Program-made: the position numbers and the translations under genes
The notes under the pieces: generated by a model
The model's input: the letters and a program-made list of their open reading frames with translations, nothing else
What the model was told of the DNA's origin: nothing
Databases searched by the model: none
Shown: positions 1 to 8,175 of the stretch, piece by piece
Layout: each line of letters opens with the position of its first letter
Position numbering within the stretch: position 1 is the stretch's first letter
DNA from: VGMA01 sp964655475
Lineage (GTDB): Bacteria > Chlamydiota > Chlamydiia > Chlamydiales > VGMA01
Direction of reading: 5' to 3'
DNA: 30,570 nt
Assembly: GCA_964655475.1 (NCBI GenBank)
Contig: CAZZMO010000018.1
Coordinates: 1-30,570 of the forward strand

Positions 1-101
1 GATTTGGAAGCCAAAATCCCCTACCTAACCTTTTCTTCCCAAAATCTCTTTGAGGTGATATGTAGAAATTTAATCGTCAACTAAACTATAGTCTTCGGGA
101 T

Positions 102-995
102 ATGAGATTCAACCGTTCCATTTATTGTCTGTTTCTGGCCCTTATATTCACAGCTTGTGGTGAACACCAAGCGATTGTGAGTAACGTGGATGAAAGACAG
201 GCCAATATCATTTTAGTGTTCTTAGAAAGCAAAGGGATCAAGGCAGAAAAGTCGATCTCTTCTTCAGGCTCCGCTATGGGAGCAGAAGCATCAGCGAGTC
301 CGAAGTACAATATCTTAGTTGATCAAAATCAAGCGATTAACGCGATGGCGCTCCTCAATCAGAATGGGCTTCCGCAGAGGCAAGGGACTTCTCTCTTGGA
401 ACTCTTTGCAAAGCAAGGTTTGATGTCTACTGATAAAGAGGAGACGATCCGTTATCAGGCGGGGCTTGCCCAGCAGATTGCGAACACCATTTTAATGATT
501 GATGGAGTGATTGATGCGAGTGTGCAGCTATCCTTCCCTGCAGAATCGACTATGGGGCAGGCTACTGAGCGCATTACTGCGGCAGTCTACGTCAAACATC
601 AAGGGATCTTTGATGATCCGAATAGCCATTTGGAAGCAAAGATTAAGAGGCTTGTTGCTGGCAGTGTGAATGGACTCAGCATCGATGATGTCACTGTAGT
701 TTCTGATAGATCCCGTTTCACTGATGTATCCCCGACGCCTGTATCTGACAGCATGATGCCAGTTGCGAAAGAGTATGTGAAGATCTGGTCGATGGTGATG
801 AGCAAAGAATCAGCTGCTAAATTCCGCACTGTCTTCTTTACGATCCTAGTGATTGCGCTCGTAGTTCTGTTAGCGCTCGGCTGGCTCGTATGGAAAGTCT
901 ACCCGATCATCCGTACGAACGGAGGGATGGGTGAACTGTTCAATCCGATTCCCCTTCTGAAAAAGAAGAAAAAAACTGGGATCCTTGACGAATGA
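102..995 (+). CDS. sctJ: Type III secretion inner-membrane ring lipoprotein SctJ (YscJ/FliF family)
   Basis: This is the lipoprotein that forms the periplasmic-side inner-membrane ring of the injectisome. The N-terminus carries a lipoprotein signal ending in a lipobox (FTAC, Cys at residue 19), followed by the ring-building motif region with the sequence LLELFAKQGLMS near residues 98-109. A single C-terminal transmembrane helix lies at about residues 244-267, followed by a short basic tail with a run of lysines. Length, 297 aa, is in the family range. The ATG at 102 puts the signal peptide at the very N-terminus; its Shine-Dalgarno sequence is weak. The stop overlaps the next start as ATGA, so translation is probably coupled. 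It is the first visible gene of an sctJ-K-L-R-S-T series in the same order as chlamydial CT559-CT564. The assignment is secure. Confidence 0.95.
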   Translation: MRFNRSIYCLFLALIFTACGEHQAIVSNVDERQANIILVFLESKGIKAEKSISSSGSAMGAEASASPKYNILVDQNQAINAMALLNQNGLPQRQGTSLLELFAKQGLMSTDKEETIRYQAGLAQQIANTILMIDGVIDASVQLSFPAESTMGQATERITAAVYVKHQGIFDDPNSHLEAKIKRLVAGSVNGLSIDDVTVVSDRSRFTDVSPTPVSDSMMPVAKEYVKIWSMVMSKESAAKFRTVFFTILVIALVVLLALGWLVWKVYPIIRTNGGMGELFNPIPLLKKKKKTGILDE

Positions 996-1747
996 AAGCA
1001 AGGCTAATTGCAATTCACCACCGTTTAAGTCGATTGGATGATGCCAAGAGAAAACGGATGGTGAACTATTTGCCAAAAGAAGAGGGGGCGTTCATTGAAA
1101 GGCTTCCCAAATTTGCCCACATCAATCATCTTGGATTCTCATCCCAAGAGGAGATCGCCCAAAAGATTGACCCTTCTTGGTTTAAAACTCAGCTGGATGA
1201 AGCTTCGAATCCTATTACAAAACGTTTTCTCTACGATCTTCTTCTGAAAGAATTCGAACTTCCTCTACCGCCACAATTCATGTCAAAGGGGCCGCTCGAC
1301 TTTTTGCTCGAACTTTCTGGAGATCAGCTCGTCACCCTTTGCCGTTTTTTGGGCCTTTATGATGTCAGTTTGGAGATGAAAAAGATCATCCACAGCCGTC
1401 AGCTCAAAAAATTGGAAGGTGCCTTTTCGAAAGAGGAGATCGGTTTTTTAAATGAACTCCAAAGGGATCGAAGACCTGTTGCCTTCATCGAAATTGGCCT
1501 TTGGAATTGGGAAGGAGATATCGAAGGGCTCCAAGAAATTGTCCTCTCAAGAGGGCTCAACCGGATGGCGAAGGCCCTTTCTGAAGCGGGGACTACCTTC
1601 ATGTGGTATCTCAGCCACCGATTCCCGATGAATGTGGGGGCAAAACTCCTTCGCTTTCATAAAGTGCTTGAGGATAAACAAATTGTCGATATTTTGATTA
1701 ACCAAGTAGAATCCACCTATGTACATATTAAAACTCATCAATGGTGA
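992..1747 (+). CDS. Type III secretion sorting-platform protein, SctK-like (CT560 position)
   Basis: This 251-aa soluble protein has no signal peptide or membrane helix. I do not recognise a strong motif in it. It sits exactly between sctJ and sctL, the place of chlamydial CT560, and proteins in that slot are thought to be the SctK/OrgA-type cytoplasmic component that connects the ring to the sorting platform. Its start overlaps the sctJ stop (ATGA), and its end overlaps sctL by 29 bases, which supports co-translation in one operon. It is rich in Leu and charged residues and is mostly helical by eye. The identity rests on gene order, not on residues. Confidence 0.7.
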   Translation: MKARLIAIHHRLSRLDDAKRKRMVNYLPKEEGAFIERLPKFAHINHLGFSSQEEIAQKIDPSWFKTQLDEASNPITKRFLYDLLLKEFELPLPPQFMSKGPLDFLLELSGDQLVTLCRFLGLYDVSLEMKKIIHSRQLKKLEGAFSKEEIGFLNELQRDRRPVAFIEIGLWNWEGDIEGLQEIVLSRGLNRMAKALSEAGTTFMWYLSHRFPMNVGAKLLRFHKVLEDKQIVDILINQVESTYVHIKTHQW

Positions 1748-2339
1748 AGAAGTTCGCCTAAGCCAAGATAAGATCATTCCAAAAGAGACGCTAGAGACTC
1801 TTTTGGAAACGGAAGAACTTATTGAAAAAGCGAAACAGGAAATCGAAGATCTCAAACTCCAGCTCATCGAAGAAGGAAAAAAGGAAAAAAAGAAGGGCTA
1901 CGACGAGGGCTTTCAAGAAGGGCTATCGAAATTCAATGAGCATGTTTTACTCCTCGGTGACAAAGTCAAGGAACTACGCCATCTGATGCAATTGCAAATG
2001 CTCCCTCTAGTATTAAAAGCGACGAAGAAAATTGTTGGTGAATTGATCAGACTTCATCCTGAAACGATCGTGGATATTGTGATGCAATCGATCAAATCGG
2101 TCTTGCAGTGCAAGTTTGTAAAAATTTACGTCCATAGGCAAGATTTAGAAGCTCTCGACACGAAAAAAGAATCGATTAAAGCTCTTTTTGATCAAATCGA
2201 ATCTTTTCAGATCGAAGAACGGGCAGATGTGGTACAAGGAGGTTGTATCATTGAAACAGAAAGAGGGATTCTCAACGCAACGTTAGAAAACCAATTTCGC
2301 GCCCTGGAAAACGCGTTTGAAGCGCACATGAAAAGGTAA
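1719..2339 (+). CDS. sctL: Type III secretion ATPase regulator/stator SctL (YscL/FliH family)
   Basis: SctL is the cytoplasmic stator that ties the SctN ATPase to the SctQ sorting platform. The 206-aa protein has the expected layout: a short N-terminal segment, then a long highly charged coiled coil at about residues 25-75 containing a GYDEGFQEG element (the FliH-like Gly/Glu region), then a C-terminal domain resembling the peripheral stalk of V/F-type ATPases (about residues 85-206, with VLKATKKIVGELI). It overlaps the upstream gene by 29 bases and is 3 bases from sctR. The length matches the family. I saw no defects. Confidence 0.9.
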   Translation: MYILKLINGEEVRLSQDKIIPKETLETLLETEELIEKAKQEIEDLKLQLIEEGKKEKKKGYDEGFQEGLSKFNEHVLLLGDKVKELRHLMQLQMLPLVLKATKKIVGELIRLHPETIVDIVMQSIKSVLQCKFVKIYVHRQDLEALDTKKESIKALFDQIESFQIEERADVVQGGCIIETERGILNATLENQFRALENAFEAHMKR

Positions 2340-2342
2340 AGC

Positions 2343-3164
2343 ATGAAAGGTCTTTTGCGATGTCTCCTGTTGCTCGTCTGTCTGTTTGCTACACTTGAGC
2401 CGAGTAGAATTTTTGCGGCAGCGACACCGAGTATCGAAGGGCTTCAAGATCTGATTGAAAATCCAGATGCGAACCCAGATCAGACAAAACAGCCTCCCCT
2501 TGTAGAAAAAGTGGTTGTGATTGCAGGGATGGCTCTCATGCCATTCATTGTCATGATGCTCACTTCTTTTATGAAGCTCGTGATTGTATTATCGCTCCTT
2601 CGTCAAGCGATCGGTGTGCAGAACTCCCCACCAAACCAGGTAATCAACGGGATGGCTCTTATGATGACAATCTACGTCATGGCGCCGACGGCACTGGCAA
2701 TGTATAACGCGGCAGGAAGTTACATTCAAGAACAGGCTCCAGAGGGGCAAACGGCCCTCCTCTCAGACACCTCTGTTGAATACATGATGGGAATCATCGA
2801 CCGCAGTAAAGAGCCGATGAGACAATTTTTGCTCAAAAACTCTGACCAAAAGCACCTCTCCTACTTCTACCAACTCGCAAGAAAAAAGTTCCCTCCTGAG
2901 TTTCAGAAGAATTTACAGCCGCAAGATTTCATCACATTGATTCCAGCTTATGTAACATCCCAGATCAGGGGGGCATTCGAAATTGGGGTACTGATCTATC
3001 TTCCCTTTTTCGTCATTGACCTCGTCACGTCGAATATTTTGCTTGCGATGGGGATGATGATGCTCTCTCCACTGACGATTGCACTTCCATTGAAATTGCT
3101 ACTTCTCGTCATGGTAGATGGATGGACATTGATTGTGGAAGGGATTGTATTAACTTATAGATAG
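2343..3164 (+). CDS. sctR: Type III secretion export-gate protein SctR (YscR/FliP family)
   Basis: SctR is a core subunit of the inner-membrane export gate (SctRST complex). The family core starts near residue 57 with a hydrophobic segment and the motif MTSFMKLVIVLSLLRQAIG, followed by NQVINGMALMMT, and ends with two helices around GMMMLSPLTIALPLKL, a FliP/YscR signature. The N-terminus carries an apparent cleavable signal (residues 1-25, ending IFAAA) and an acidic-polar stretch before the first core helix, making the protein 273 aa against about 215-220 aa for many SctR proteins. FliP-type proteins also have signal peptides, so this is unusual but not unique. An AAAGG ribosome site precedes the ATG by 6 bases. 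Confidence 0.95.
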   Translation: MKGLLRCLLLLVCLFATLEPSRIFAAATPSIEGLQDLIENPDANPDQTKQPPLVEKVVVIAGMALMPFIVMMLTSFMKLVIVLSLLRQAIGVQNSPPNQVINGMALMMTIYVMAPTALAMYNAAGSYIQEQAPEGQTALLSDTSVEYMMGIIDRSKEPMRQFLLKNSDQKHLSYFYQLARKKFPPEFQKNLQPQDFITLIPAYVTSQIRGAFEIGVLIYLPFFVIDLVTSNILLAMGMMMLSPLTIALPLKLLLLVMVDGWTLIVEGIVLTYR

Positions 3165-3179
3165 GGAGCCTCTCTTAGT

Positions 3180-3449
3180 ATGTTCGGAACAGAAATTTAT
3201 CAACTCTCTTATCAGGCGCTTTTATTGATTTTGATCCTATCAGGACCTCCGATTTTGATCAGCATGGTGTTTGGTTTAACTGTGGCGATCTTTCAGGCAG
3301 CAACACAGATTCAAGAGCAGACTCTCTCTTTTACAGTTAAATTGATCGCTGTAATTATGACACTCCTCCTAATGGGTGGGTTTTTGACAGCGCAAGTGAT
3401 GCAATTCGCTGCGAATATTTTCCAAAATTTTCACCGTTGGGGCACTTGA
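3180..3449 (+). CDS. sctS: Type III secretion export-gate protein SctS (YscS/FliQ family)
   Basis: This 89-aa protein has two transmembrane helices and is the small export-gate subunit that packs around SctR and SctT. The FliQ-type helix-turn motif is clear: GPPILISMVFGLTVAIFQAA, then the conserved TQIQEQTLSF loop, then the second helix. Length is exactly typical (about 86-90 aa). A GGGAG ribosome site lies about 10 bases upstream of the ATG. It follows sctR by 15 bases and precedes sctT by 3 bases. Confidence 0.95.
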   Translation: MFGTEIYQLSYQALLLILILSGPPILISMVFGLTVAIFQAATQIQEQTLSFTVKLIAVIMTLLLMGGFLTAQVMQFAANIFQNFHRWGT

Positions 3450-3452
3450 TTT

Positions 3453-4292
3453 TTGGATTTCGATTATCTCAATCTCCTTTCAAGCATAGAAAACCTCACT
3501 TACAATAATTTGTGGATCTACTTTCTTCTCGGTTTGTTTCGAATGGGACCGATCATTGCCATTGTCCCTTTTTTAGGAGCAAAGGTGATTCCAATGTCTG
3601 CAAGGATGGGACTTGCGATTTCATTGACTGTCGTCTTTTTGCCGACGATGATTTTTTTCTCGAACACGATTCATAGTCCCACACCTGTTGACCTCGATAA
3701 GATGTTTGTTTTCTTGGCCGTGAAAGAATTGATCATCGGCTTTTGCATTGGGATGATTGCATCGACTCCATTTTTCATTGCGCAGTCATCAGGTATCTTG
3801 ATCGACTTCATGAGGGGATCATCGATGCTGATGGCGCAAGATCCAACGACGCAGACACAGGTGTCGCCGATTGGTATCTTGTATAACTACTTTCTCATCG
3901 CACTTTTCTTTCGTCTTGGGGGACCATTTCTTTTCTTTGATGCGATTAGTGAATCGTTTCGCTTCCTACCTGTCGATGGACACTTTAGCGATATGTTTTT
4001 CACAGATGGGAATCTCTTTTGGAAGAGTGCCTTTGGCATCTTGCAACAGATTTTCAATCTCTCGATTCAGCTCTCAGCTCCTGCCATATTGGCGATCTTG
4101 ATGGCAGAGATGTTTCTCGGTATTGCAAACAGGCTTGCGCCACAGGTGCAGATTGCCTTTCTTGGTATGTCTCTGAAATCACTTCTTGGCCTGACACTTC
4201 TTTGGGCAGGTTGGCTTTTTATCACTACAAAGATGGGAGATGTTTCCATCGAGTGGATGATGAAACTCACCGAAATGCTCTCACATACATGA
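3453..4292 (+). CDS. sctT: Type III secretion export-gate protein SctT (YscT/FliR family)
   Basis: SctT is the polytopic export-gate subunit equivalent to flagellar FliR. The 279-aa protein has six to eight hydrophobic helices. The FliR/YscT hallmarks are the N-terminal LGLFRMGPIIAIVPFLGAK, the central ELIIGFCIGMIASTPFF and the C-terminal MAEMFLGIANRLAPQVQ followed by LLGLTLLWAGW. Translation appears to begin at a TTG codon 3 bases after the sctS stop. There is a G-rich stretch about 9 bases upstream, and no ATG lies in frame before the first membrane segment. It is the last gene of the visible type III block; the following 428 bases are non-coding. Confidence 0.95.
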   Translation: MDFDYLNLLSSIENLTYNNLWIYFLLGLFRMGPIIAIVPFLGAKVIPMSARMGLAISLTVVFLPTMIFFSNTIHSPTPVDLDKMFVFLAVKELIIGFCIGMIASTPFFIAQSSGILIDFMRGSSMLMAQDPTTQTQVSPIGILYNYFLIALFFRLGGPFLFFDAISESFRFLPVDGHFSDMFFTDGNLFWKSAFGILQQIFNLSIQLSAPAILAILMAEMFLGIANRLAPQVQIAFLGMSLKSLLGLTLLWAGWLFITTKMGDVSIEWMMKLTEMLSHT

Positions 4293-4620
4293 GCCACAAT
4301 TTCTTCGAAAATTGAAAGAGAAGATGGGACATTTTTCTCGAAAAAATGGGTGAGAAAAAGTGAAGTGGTGACAGAATTTTCACTTTCTTGTATGTGTGCA
4401 AATGTAGGTAGAATATAGCTTTCAGGCAGATGTGATTCTTTCATGGCAAATGTGTATGAACTTTTTTCTAGCAGCAAAAAACAGAAACGTTATATTCTCA
4501 GAAAACATTATAAGCTTGCTCATTAGCAGGAGGAAAGTGTTCGACAAAAAAGTAGATTTCTTTCGAGTTGCGAGGACAAATTTCTGTTCTGCAACATGTG
4601 TGAAAGGTTTTTCGCTTTTT
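4293..4620. other. Non-coding gap between sctT and the OMP genes
   Basis: No convincing gene was found in this AT-rich stretch. It holds several weak hairpin possibilities just after sctT: an AT-only stem of about 7 bp near 4329-4346, and a pairing of an AAAGTGA segment near 4356-4364 with TCACTTT near 4379-4386. None is followed by a proper T-run, so I do not call a terminator. A 71-codon open frame at 4432-4647 has an unnatural amino-acid mix and runs into the OMP promoter. Confidence 0.5.
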
Positions 4621-4621
4621 G

Positions 4622-4650
4622 TTGACAGTATTTTTTTTGATCTTTAATCT
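4622..4650 (+). promoter_or_regulatory. Strong sigma-70/66-type promoter for the OMP gene
   Basis: A perfect -35 TTGACA lies at 4622-4627 and a -10 TAATCT at 4645-4650, with a 17-base, T-rich spacer. The predicted transcript start is near 4657, giving a leader of about 64 bases that contains two purine-rich ribosome-site candidates (AGGGAGA at 4704-4710 and AAAGGGA abutting the ATG). The quality of this promoter fits a highly expressed major outer membrane protein. Confidence 0.7.
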
Positions 4651-4720
4651 TAAACTTACGTATTTCGATTAGGATTAAACATGCTTGAGAACCATAATCT
4701 AAAAGGGAGAAATAAAGGGA

Positions 4721-5779
4721 ATGGAAACAAACCTTAAAAAATTATTGCCGATGGTTGGCGTTATGCTCACGAGTTTGACTCTCGTTAACGCAGACCAATA
4801 CAACAACGATATGTCACAAGATACAAGTGGCAGCAGATACCAAGCTAACCCATCTACAAACCCACCATCAGATGATCGTTGGGGCGGTTTCGTATGGGGT
4901 GAGTACATCCTTTGGACTCCAAGAGCTCAGCTCGTTGCTGGTATCTCTGGAATGTCAGCAGCTGGATCAGCGAACTTAACTCAAGGTCAAGCGCTCTACC
5001 CAGATATGAAACTTCTTTCTGGTTTCAGAGTAGGTCTTGGCATGAGCTTAGATCATGATCAGTGGGACATCCTTGTAGACTATACATGGCTCCGTCAGAA
5101 CAGCACATCACAAGACATTGTGTACACAAGCGGTTCTGGAACAACAGCATATGCTAGCTACGTGTTAAACCCAGCAAGCAGTGCTAACCTTGTACAAGTT
5201 TCTCAGATCGGCACATATTGGACATACCAGTTCAATAACATCGATCTAGATTGCGGACGTGACTTCTTCGTAGGTCATTACTTCGCAATGAGACCACATG
5301 CTGGTTTCAAATTTGCATGGACAAACAACACGTTCTTCAATCAGTACTCACAAACTTCAGGTAGTGATACATGGAACGTTACACAAGATCAAGATTTCTG
5401 GGGCGTAGGTCCACGCGTTGGTTTGGATCCTACATTCTTCTTCAACGACAACTGGCAGATCTTTGTAACATCTGCAATGTCACTACCATGGTCGAAGTTT
5501 AGCTTGACTAACTCTTCTGTGAACGTGACAGATACATTAACAATGTACAACTACACTAACGACTTCTACACAATTGCTCCAGTATTAGAAGCAGCAATTG
5601 GCCTACGTTGGGTTGTTAAGTTTGGTGACAGCGATGAGTACTCATTCGGTCTACAAACTGGATGGGAAGTTCAAGAGTGGTTCAACCAGAACAACTGGGT
5701 TGGTCCAACAAACGCTGTTGTCAGCGGCGGAGCGATCTCTCAGCAAGGACTTACAGTCCGTGCAAGATTCGACTTCTAA
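4721..5779 (+). CDS. MOMP-like outer membrane beta-barrel protein (first paralogue)
   Basis: This 352-aa protein is a predicted outer membrane porin-like barrel. It starts with a signal peptide (about residues 1-24, ending LVNA before DQYNND). The mature part is rich in aromatic and polar residues in alternating strands and ends in Phe (RARFDF), the usual signature for outer membrane assembly. Features include WGEYILWTPR near residue 60, LLSGFRVGLGM near 100, and GVGPRVGLDPTFFFNDNW in the second half. These match a family expanded in environmental chlamydiae and distantly related to a Legionella MOMP-like family; it is not classical OmpA of Chlamydia. It has its own strong promoter and is followed by a terminator. 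The downstream gene is a diverged paralogue. Substrate specificity cannot be read. Confidence 0.85.
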   Translation: METNLKKLLPMVGVMLTSLTLVNADQYNNDMSQDTSGSRYQANPSTNPPSDDRWGGFVWGEYILWTPRAQLVAGISGMSAAGSANLTQGQALYPDMKLLSGFRVGLGMSLDHDQWDILVDYTWLRQNSTSQDIVYTSGSGTTAYASYVLNPASSANLVQVSQIGTYWTYQFNNIDLDCGRDFFVGHYFAMRPHAGFKFAWTNNTFFNQYSQTSGSDTWNVTQDQDFWGVGPRVGLDPTFFFNDNWQIFVTSAMSLPWSKFSLTNSSVNVTDTLTMYNYTNDFYTIAPVLEAAIGLRWVVKFGDSDEYSFGLQTGWEVQEWFNQNNWVGPTNAVVSGGAISQQGLTVRARFDF

Positions 5780-5808
5780 TCGTTGTTGATCAATTGCAAT
5801 CAATAGAA

Positions 5809-5839
5809 GACCTGAGTGGCAACACTCGGGTCTTTTTTT
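5809..5839 (+). terminator. Intrinsic terminator between the two OMP genes
   Basis: A 10-bp stem (GACCTGAGTG with CACTCGGGTC, one G-T pair) with a GCAA tetraloop is followed by seven T residues at 5833-5839. It lies 29 bases after the first OMP stop and only 24 bases before the second OMP start. Confidence 0.9.
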
Positions 5840-5863
5840 GCCCTGAAAAAATGAGGTTGTGAA

Positions 5864-6844
5864 ATGAGATATCTGTTGCCGTTATTACTTTGTTGCAGGG
5901 CTCTTTATGGAGAGTACTACATCCCCTCATCGGTCAAGACGGTAAATGGTGCTGATATCCATCTGACAGCAGAACTTCTTCTTTGGACAGCGAGGAACCC
6001 TGAACTTGTTGCGAGCGTCTGCAACTTGTATGCAAGTGGTGAAGCAAATGCTCCGGCAGGAGTAATGTCAGAGCCAACATATCGATTATCACCTGGCTTT
6101 AGGGTGGGATTTGGTGTGCTCCTCCCCCATGACGCCTCATATTTAGACTTGCAATACACGAGGTTTTTTTTCAGTACAAAAGAGAGTGTCACTGAAGTAG
6201 CTGAGGATGTATTTACACTCTATCCTGTTTATAATGCAGATCCTGAAGGAAACATCACAGCTGTTTTTTACGCATCTCCTTCATGGTCACTCAAATTCAA
6301 TAAGATTACGGCAGTACTTGGGCGTGGCAGTTTTTTTGGGAGTCACACATCGATCGATCCTTACTTTGGATTGACAAGTGCCTTCATTACACAAAATTAT
6401 GACGTGAATTATGAGAGCATTATTGGAAGCTCATCGTTTTCCTATACTCTGAAACAAAATGGAGTGGGACCAAGAATGGGATCCACTCTTACCTATTATC
6501 CTTATTACCGCCGCTTTGGAATCGGTTTTACAGCTGATCTTGGAAGCTCACTTCTTTGGACAAAATTTCAACCCTCACAAGTGACGAGCGCCCCTGTAAT
6601 CGCCCCTCTCGATACGAACATCTACTATAAATTCCACATGGTAATGCCTGAAGTAGACCTATCCTTGGGACTAAAGCTAGATTTTCCGAGCCCCTCTAAA
6701 CGTTACAATGTGGGTGTTATTGCTGCTTGGGATACGGAAGTGTGGTTTCTTGGGAACCTTTTTACCTCGTTTCCCCTCCCCCAAAACAACATGGGGCAAT
6801 TCAATATGACAGGGCTGACCCTCTCATTCCGATTTGATTTCTAG
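5864..6844 (+). CDS. MOMP-like outer membrane beta-barrel protein (second paralogue)
   Basis: This 326-aa protein is a paralogue of the preceding barrel. Shared landmarks are ELLLWTARNPELVAS (against EYILWTPRAQLVAG), LSPGFRVGFGVLLPHD (against LLSGFRVGLGMSLDHD), a GVGPRMGSTLTYYPYYRR block and the C-terminal LTLSFRFDF ending in Phe. A short signal peptide covers about residues 1-16 (ending ALYG before EYY). The ATG at 5864 is preceded by GAGG at 7 bases. No obvious promoter fits in the 24 bases between the upstream terminator and the start, so transcription probably depends on read-through or on a promoter inside the terminator region. Expression is likely lower than that of the first copy. Confidence 0.82.
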   Translation: MRYLLPLLLCCRALYGEYYIPSSVKTVNGADIHLTAELLLWTARNPELVASVCNLYASGEANAPAGVMSEPTYRLSPGFRVGFGVLLPHDASYLDLQYTRFFFSTKESVTEVAEDVFTLYPVYNADPEGNITAVFYASPSWSLKFNKITAVLGRGSFFGSHTSIDPYFGLTSAFITQNYDVNYESIIGSSSFSYTLKQNGVGPRMGSTLTYYPYYRRFGIGFTADLGSSLLWTKFQPSQVTSAPVIAPLDTNIYYKFHMVMPEVDLSLGLKLDFPSPSKRYNVGVIAAWDTEVWFLGNLFTSFPLPQNNMGQFNMTGLTLSFRFDF

Positions 6845-6952
6845 CTATTCGTCGTCAGATTTATCGACGTAGTGGAGAATGCTCATAACTACCGAGGTGA
6901 AAAGGGCAGCTATGGCAATCGAAAGGAAGATAGCGGCTAGTGGATTTTTCAT
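6845..6952 (-). CDS. Small single-helix membrane protein (35 aa), unrecognised
   Basis: This short open frame encodes 35 residues: a start MKNPL, a strongly hydrophobic helix (about residues 5-26, rich in Ala, Ile, Leu, Val), then a polar tail HYVDKSDDE. The stop is immediately adjacent to the convergent stop of the second OMP gene. It begins 53 bases after the sufS stop on the same strand, so it may be the last cistron of the suf transcript. The upstream AAGGAT ribosome site is close to the ATG and lies in a small 6-bp hairpin (6955-6972). Membrane topology is likely one segment with the acidic tail in one compartment. I do not recognise a family; chance cannot be excluded at this length. 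Confidence 0.5.
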   Translation of the reverse strand: MKNPLAAIFLSIAIAALFTSVVMSILHYVDKSDDE

Positions 6953-7005
6953 ATCCTTATATTAACATAAGGGAAAATGGGGAAAGTGGGGGTGTTGATA
7001 ATGAA

Positions 7006-8175
7006 TCAGATACAGAGTGTCGATTGGATGGAGAGGATGGCTTCAATTGTTTGATCGATTTCCTCTTGGGTGTTGTAGAGGCCGAGGGAAATGCGAGCGG
7101 CAGCGCTGATGCCGAGTGAGTTAAGGAGTGGCTGAGCACAGAAGGTGCCGGTGCGGATGGCAATTTGTTTGAGGGAGAGGAAGGTTCCAAGATCGAGTGG
7201 GTGAAGCCCTTCGATCGTAAAGGAGACGAGGGCGGAGCGCTTACGAGGGTTCCCTATGATTTTTAGCTGAGGGATTTCTTTGAGGCGGCAGATGGTGTAA
7301 TCTAAGAGATCTTCTTCCTCATGGCGATGTTTTTCAATGTAGTCAATCGCTGCCCCAAGGCCAATGACTGAAGCAATCATCGGTGTTCCTGCTTCGAATT
7401 TGAGTGGTGGATCTTGATAGGTCGCTTTTTCAAAGGTGACTTCTCTCACCATATCTCCCCCACCTTGAAGAGGTGGCATCATCTCGAGGATCTTCTTTTT
7501 TCCATAAAGGACTCCAACACCTGTGGGTCCATACATTTTGTGACCTGAAAAGGTATAAAAATCGACATCCCAATCGACAACATTGACGGGTAGATGGGGA
7601 GCTCCTTGCGCACCATCGACGACGATATAGGGATTAAAACGGCGGGCAATTTGCACCATCTCTTTGATGGGATTCACTGTGCCAAGGACATTCGATACAT
7701 GAGTAAAACTCACGATCTTCGTTCTTGGAGAAAGTAAATGCAGAAATGCACCTAGATCGATATCTCCCCTTTCGTCGAGGGGGGCGATGAGGAGTTTTGC
7801 TTTTTTTCTTTCTGCAAGCATTTGCCATGGGATGAGGTTAGAGTGGTGCTCCATAGCGGTAATGAGGATTTCATCCCCCTCTTCCACTATAGTGTCACCA
7901 AGGCTTCTTGCTACGAGATTGAGTGCATCGGTGGTCCCTCTTGTGAATACGATCTCCTCTTCTGATGAGGCTTTGATCCAAGAGGCAATTTTTCGTCTGA
8001 CGGCGCTATATTTTTCTGTCGATTCCATCGCAAGATCGTAAACCGCTCGGTGGACTGTTCCATATTCATGAGCATAAAAATGGGAGATGGCATCGATGAC
8101 TGCCTGTGGTTTCTGGGCTGTCGCTGCCGTATCGAGGTAAATGAGTCGATCAAGGATGGGGAAATCGCTCTTCAT
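7006..8175 (-). CDS. sufS: Cysteine desulfurase SufS
   Basis: SufS is a PLP-dependent enzyme that removes sulfur from cysteine to supply the SUF iron-sulfur assembly machine. The 389-aa sequence shows the group II cysteine desulfurase pattern: start region LDTAATAQKP, EIVFTRGTTDALNLVA, MEHHSNLIPW, VDGAQGAPH, the PLP lysine in FSGHKMYGPTGVGVLYG, and the catalytic cysteine loop RTGTFCAQP near residue 354. Length is typical (about 400 aa). The start overlaps the sufD stop as ATGA, so it is coupled to sufD. It is the last enzyme gene of sufBCDS. Confidence 0.96.
   Translation of the reverse strand: MKSDFPILDRLIYLDTAATAQKPQAVIDAISHFYAHEYGTVHRAVYDLAMESTEKYSAVRRKIASWIKASSEEEIVFTRGTTDALNLVARSLGDTIVEEGDEILITAMEHHSNLIPWQMLAERKKAKLLIAPLDERGDIDLGAFLHLLSPRTKIVSFTHVSNVLGTVNPIKEMVQIARRFNPYIVVDGAQGAPHLPVNVVDWDVDFYTFSGHKMYGPTGVGVLYGKKKILEMMPPLQGGGDMVREVTFEKATYQDPPLKFEAGTPMIASVIGLGAAIDYIEKHRHEEEDLLDYTICRLKEIPQLKIIGNPRKRSALVSFTIEGLHPLDLGTFLSLKQIAIRTGTFCAQPLLNSLGISAAARISLGLYNTQEEIDQTIEAILSIQSTLCI

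Noticed and set aside
87..92. TATAGT as a -10 element for sctJ
   Set aside because: There is no matching -35, and the transcript would start only a few bases before the ATG.
4432..4647. 71-codon open frame before the OMP genes
   Set aside because: The amino-acid mix is unnatural, there is no good ribosome site and its end overlaps the -35/-10 region of a strong promoter.
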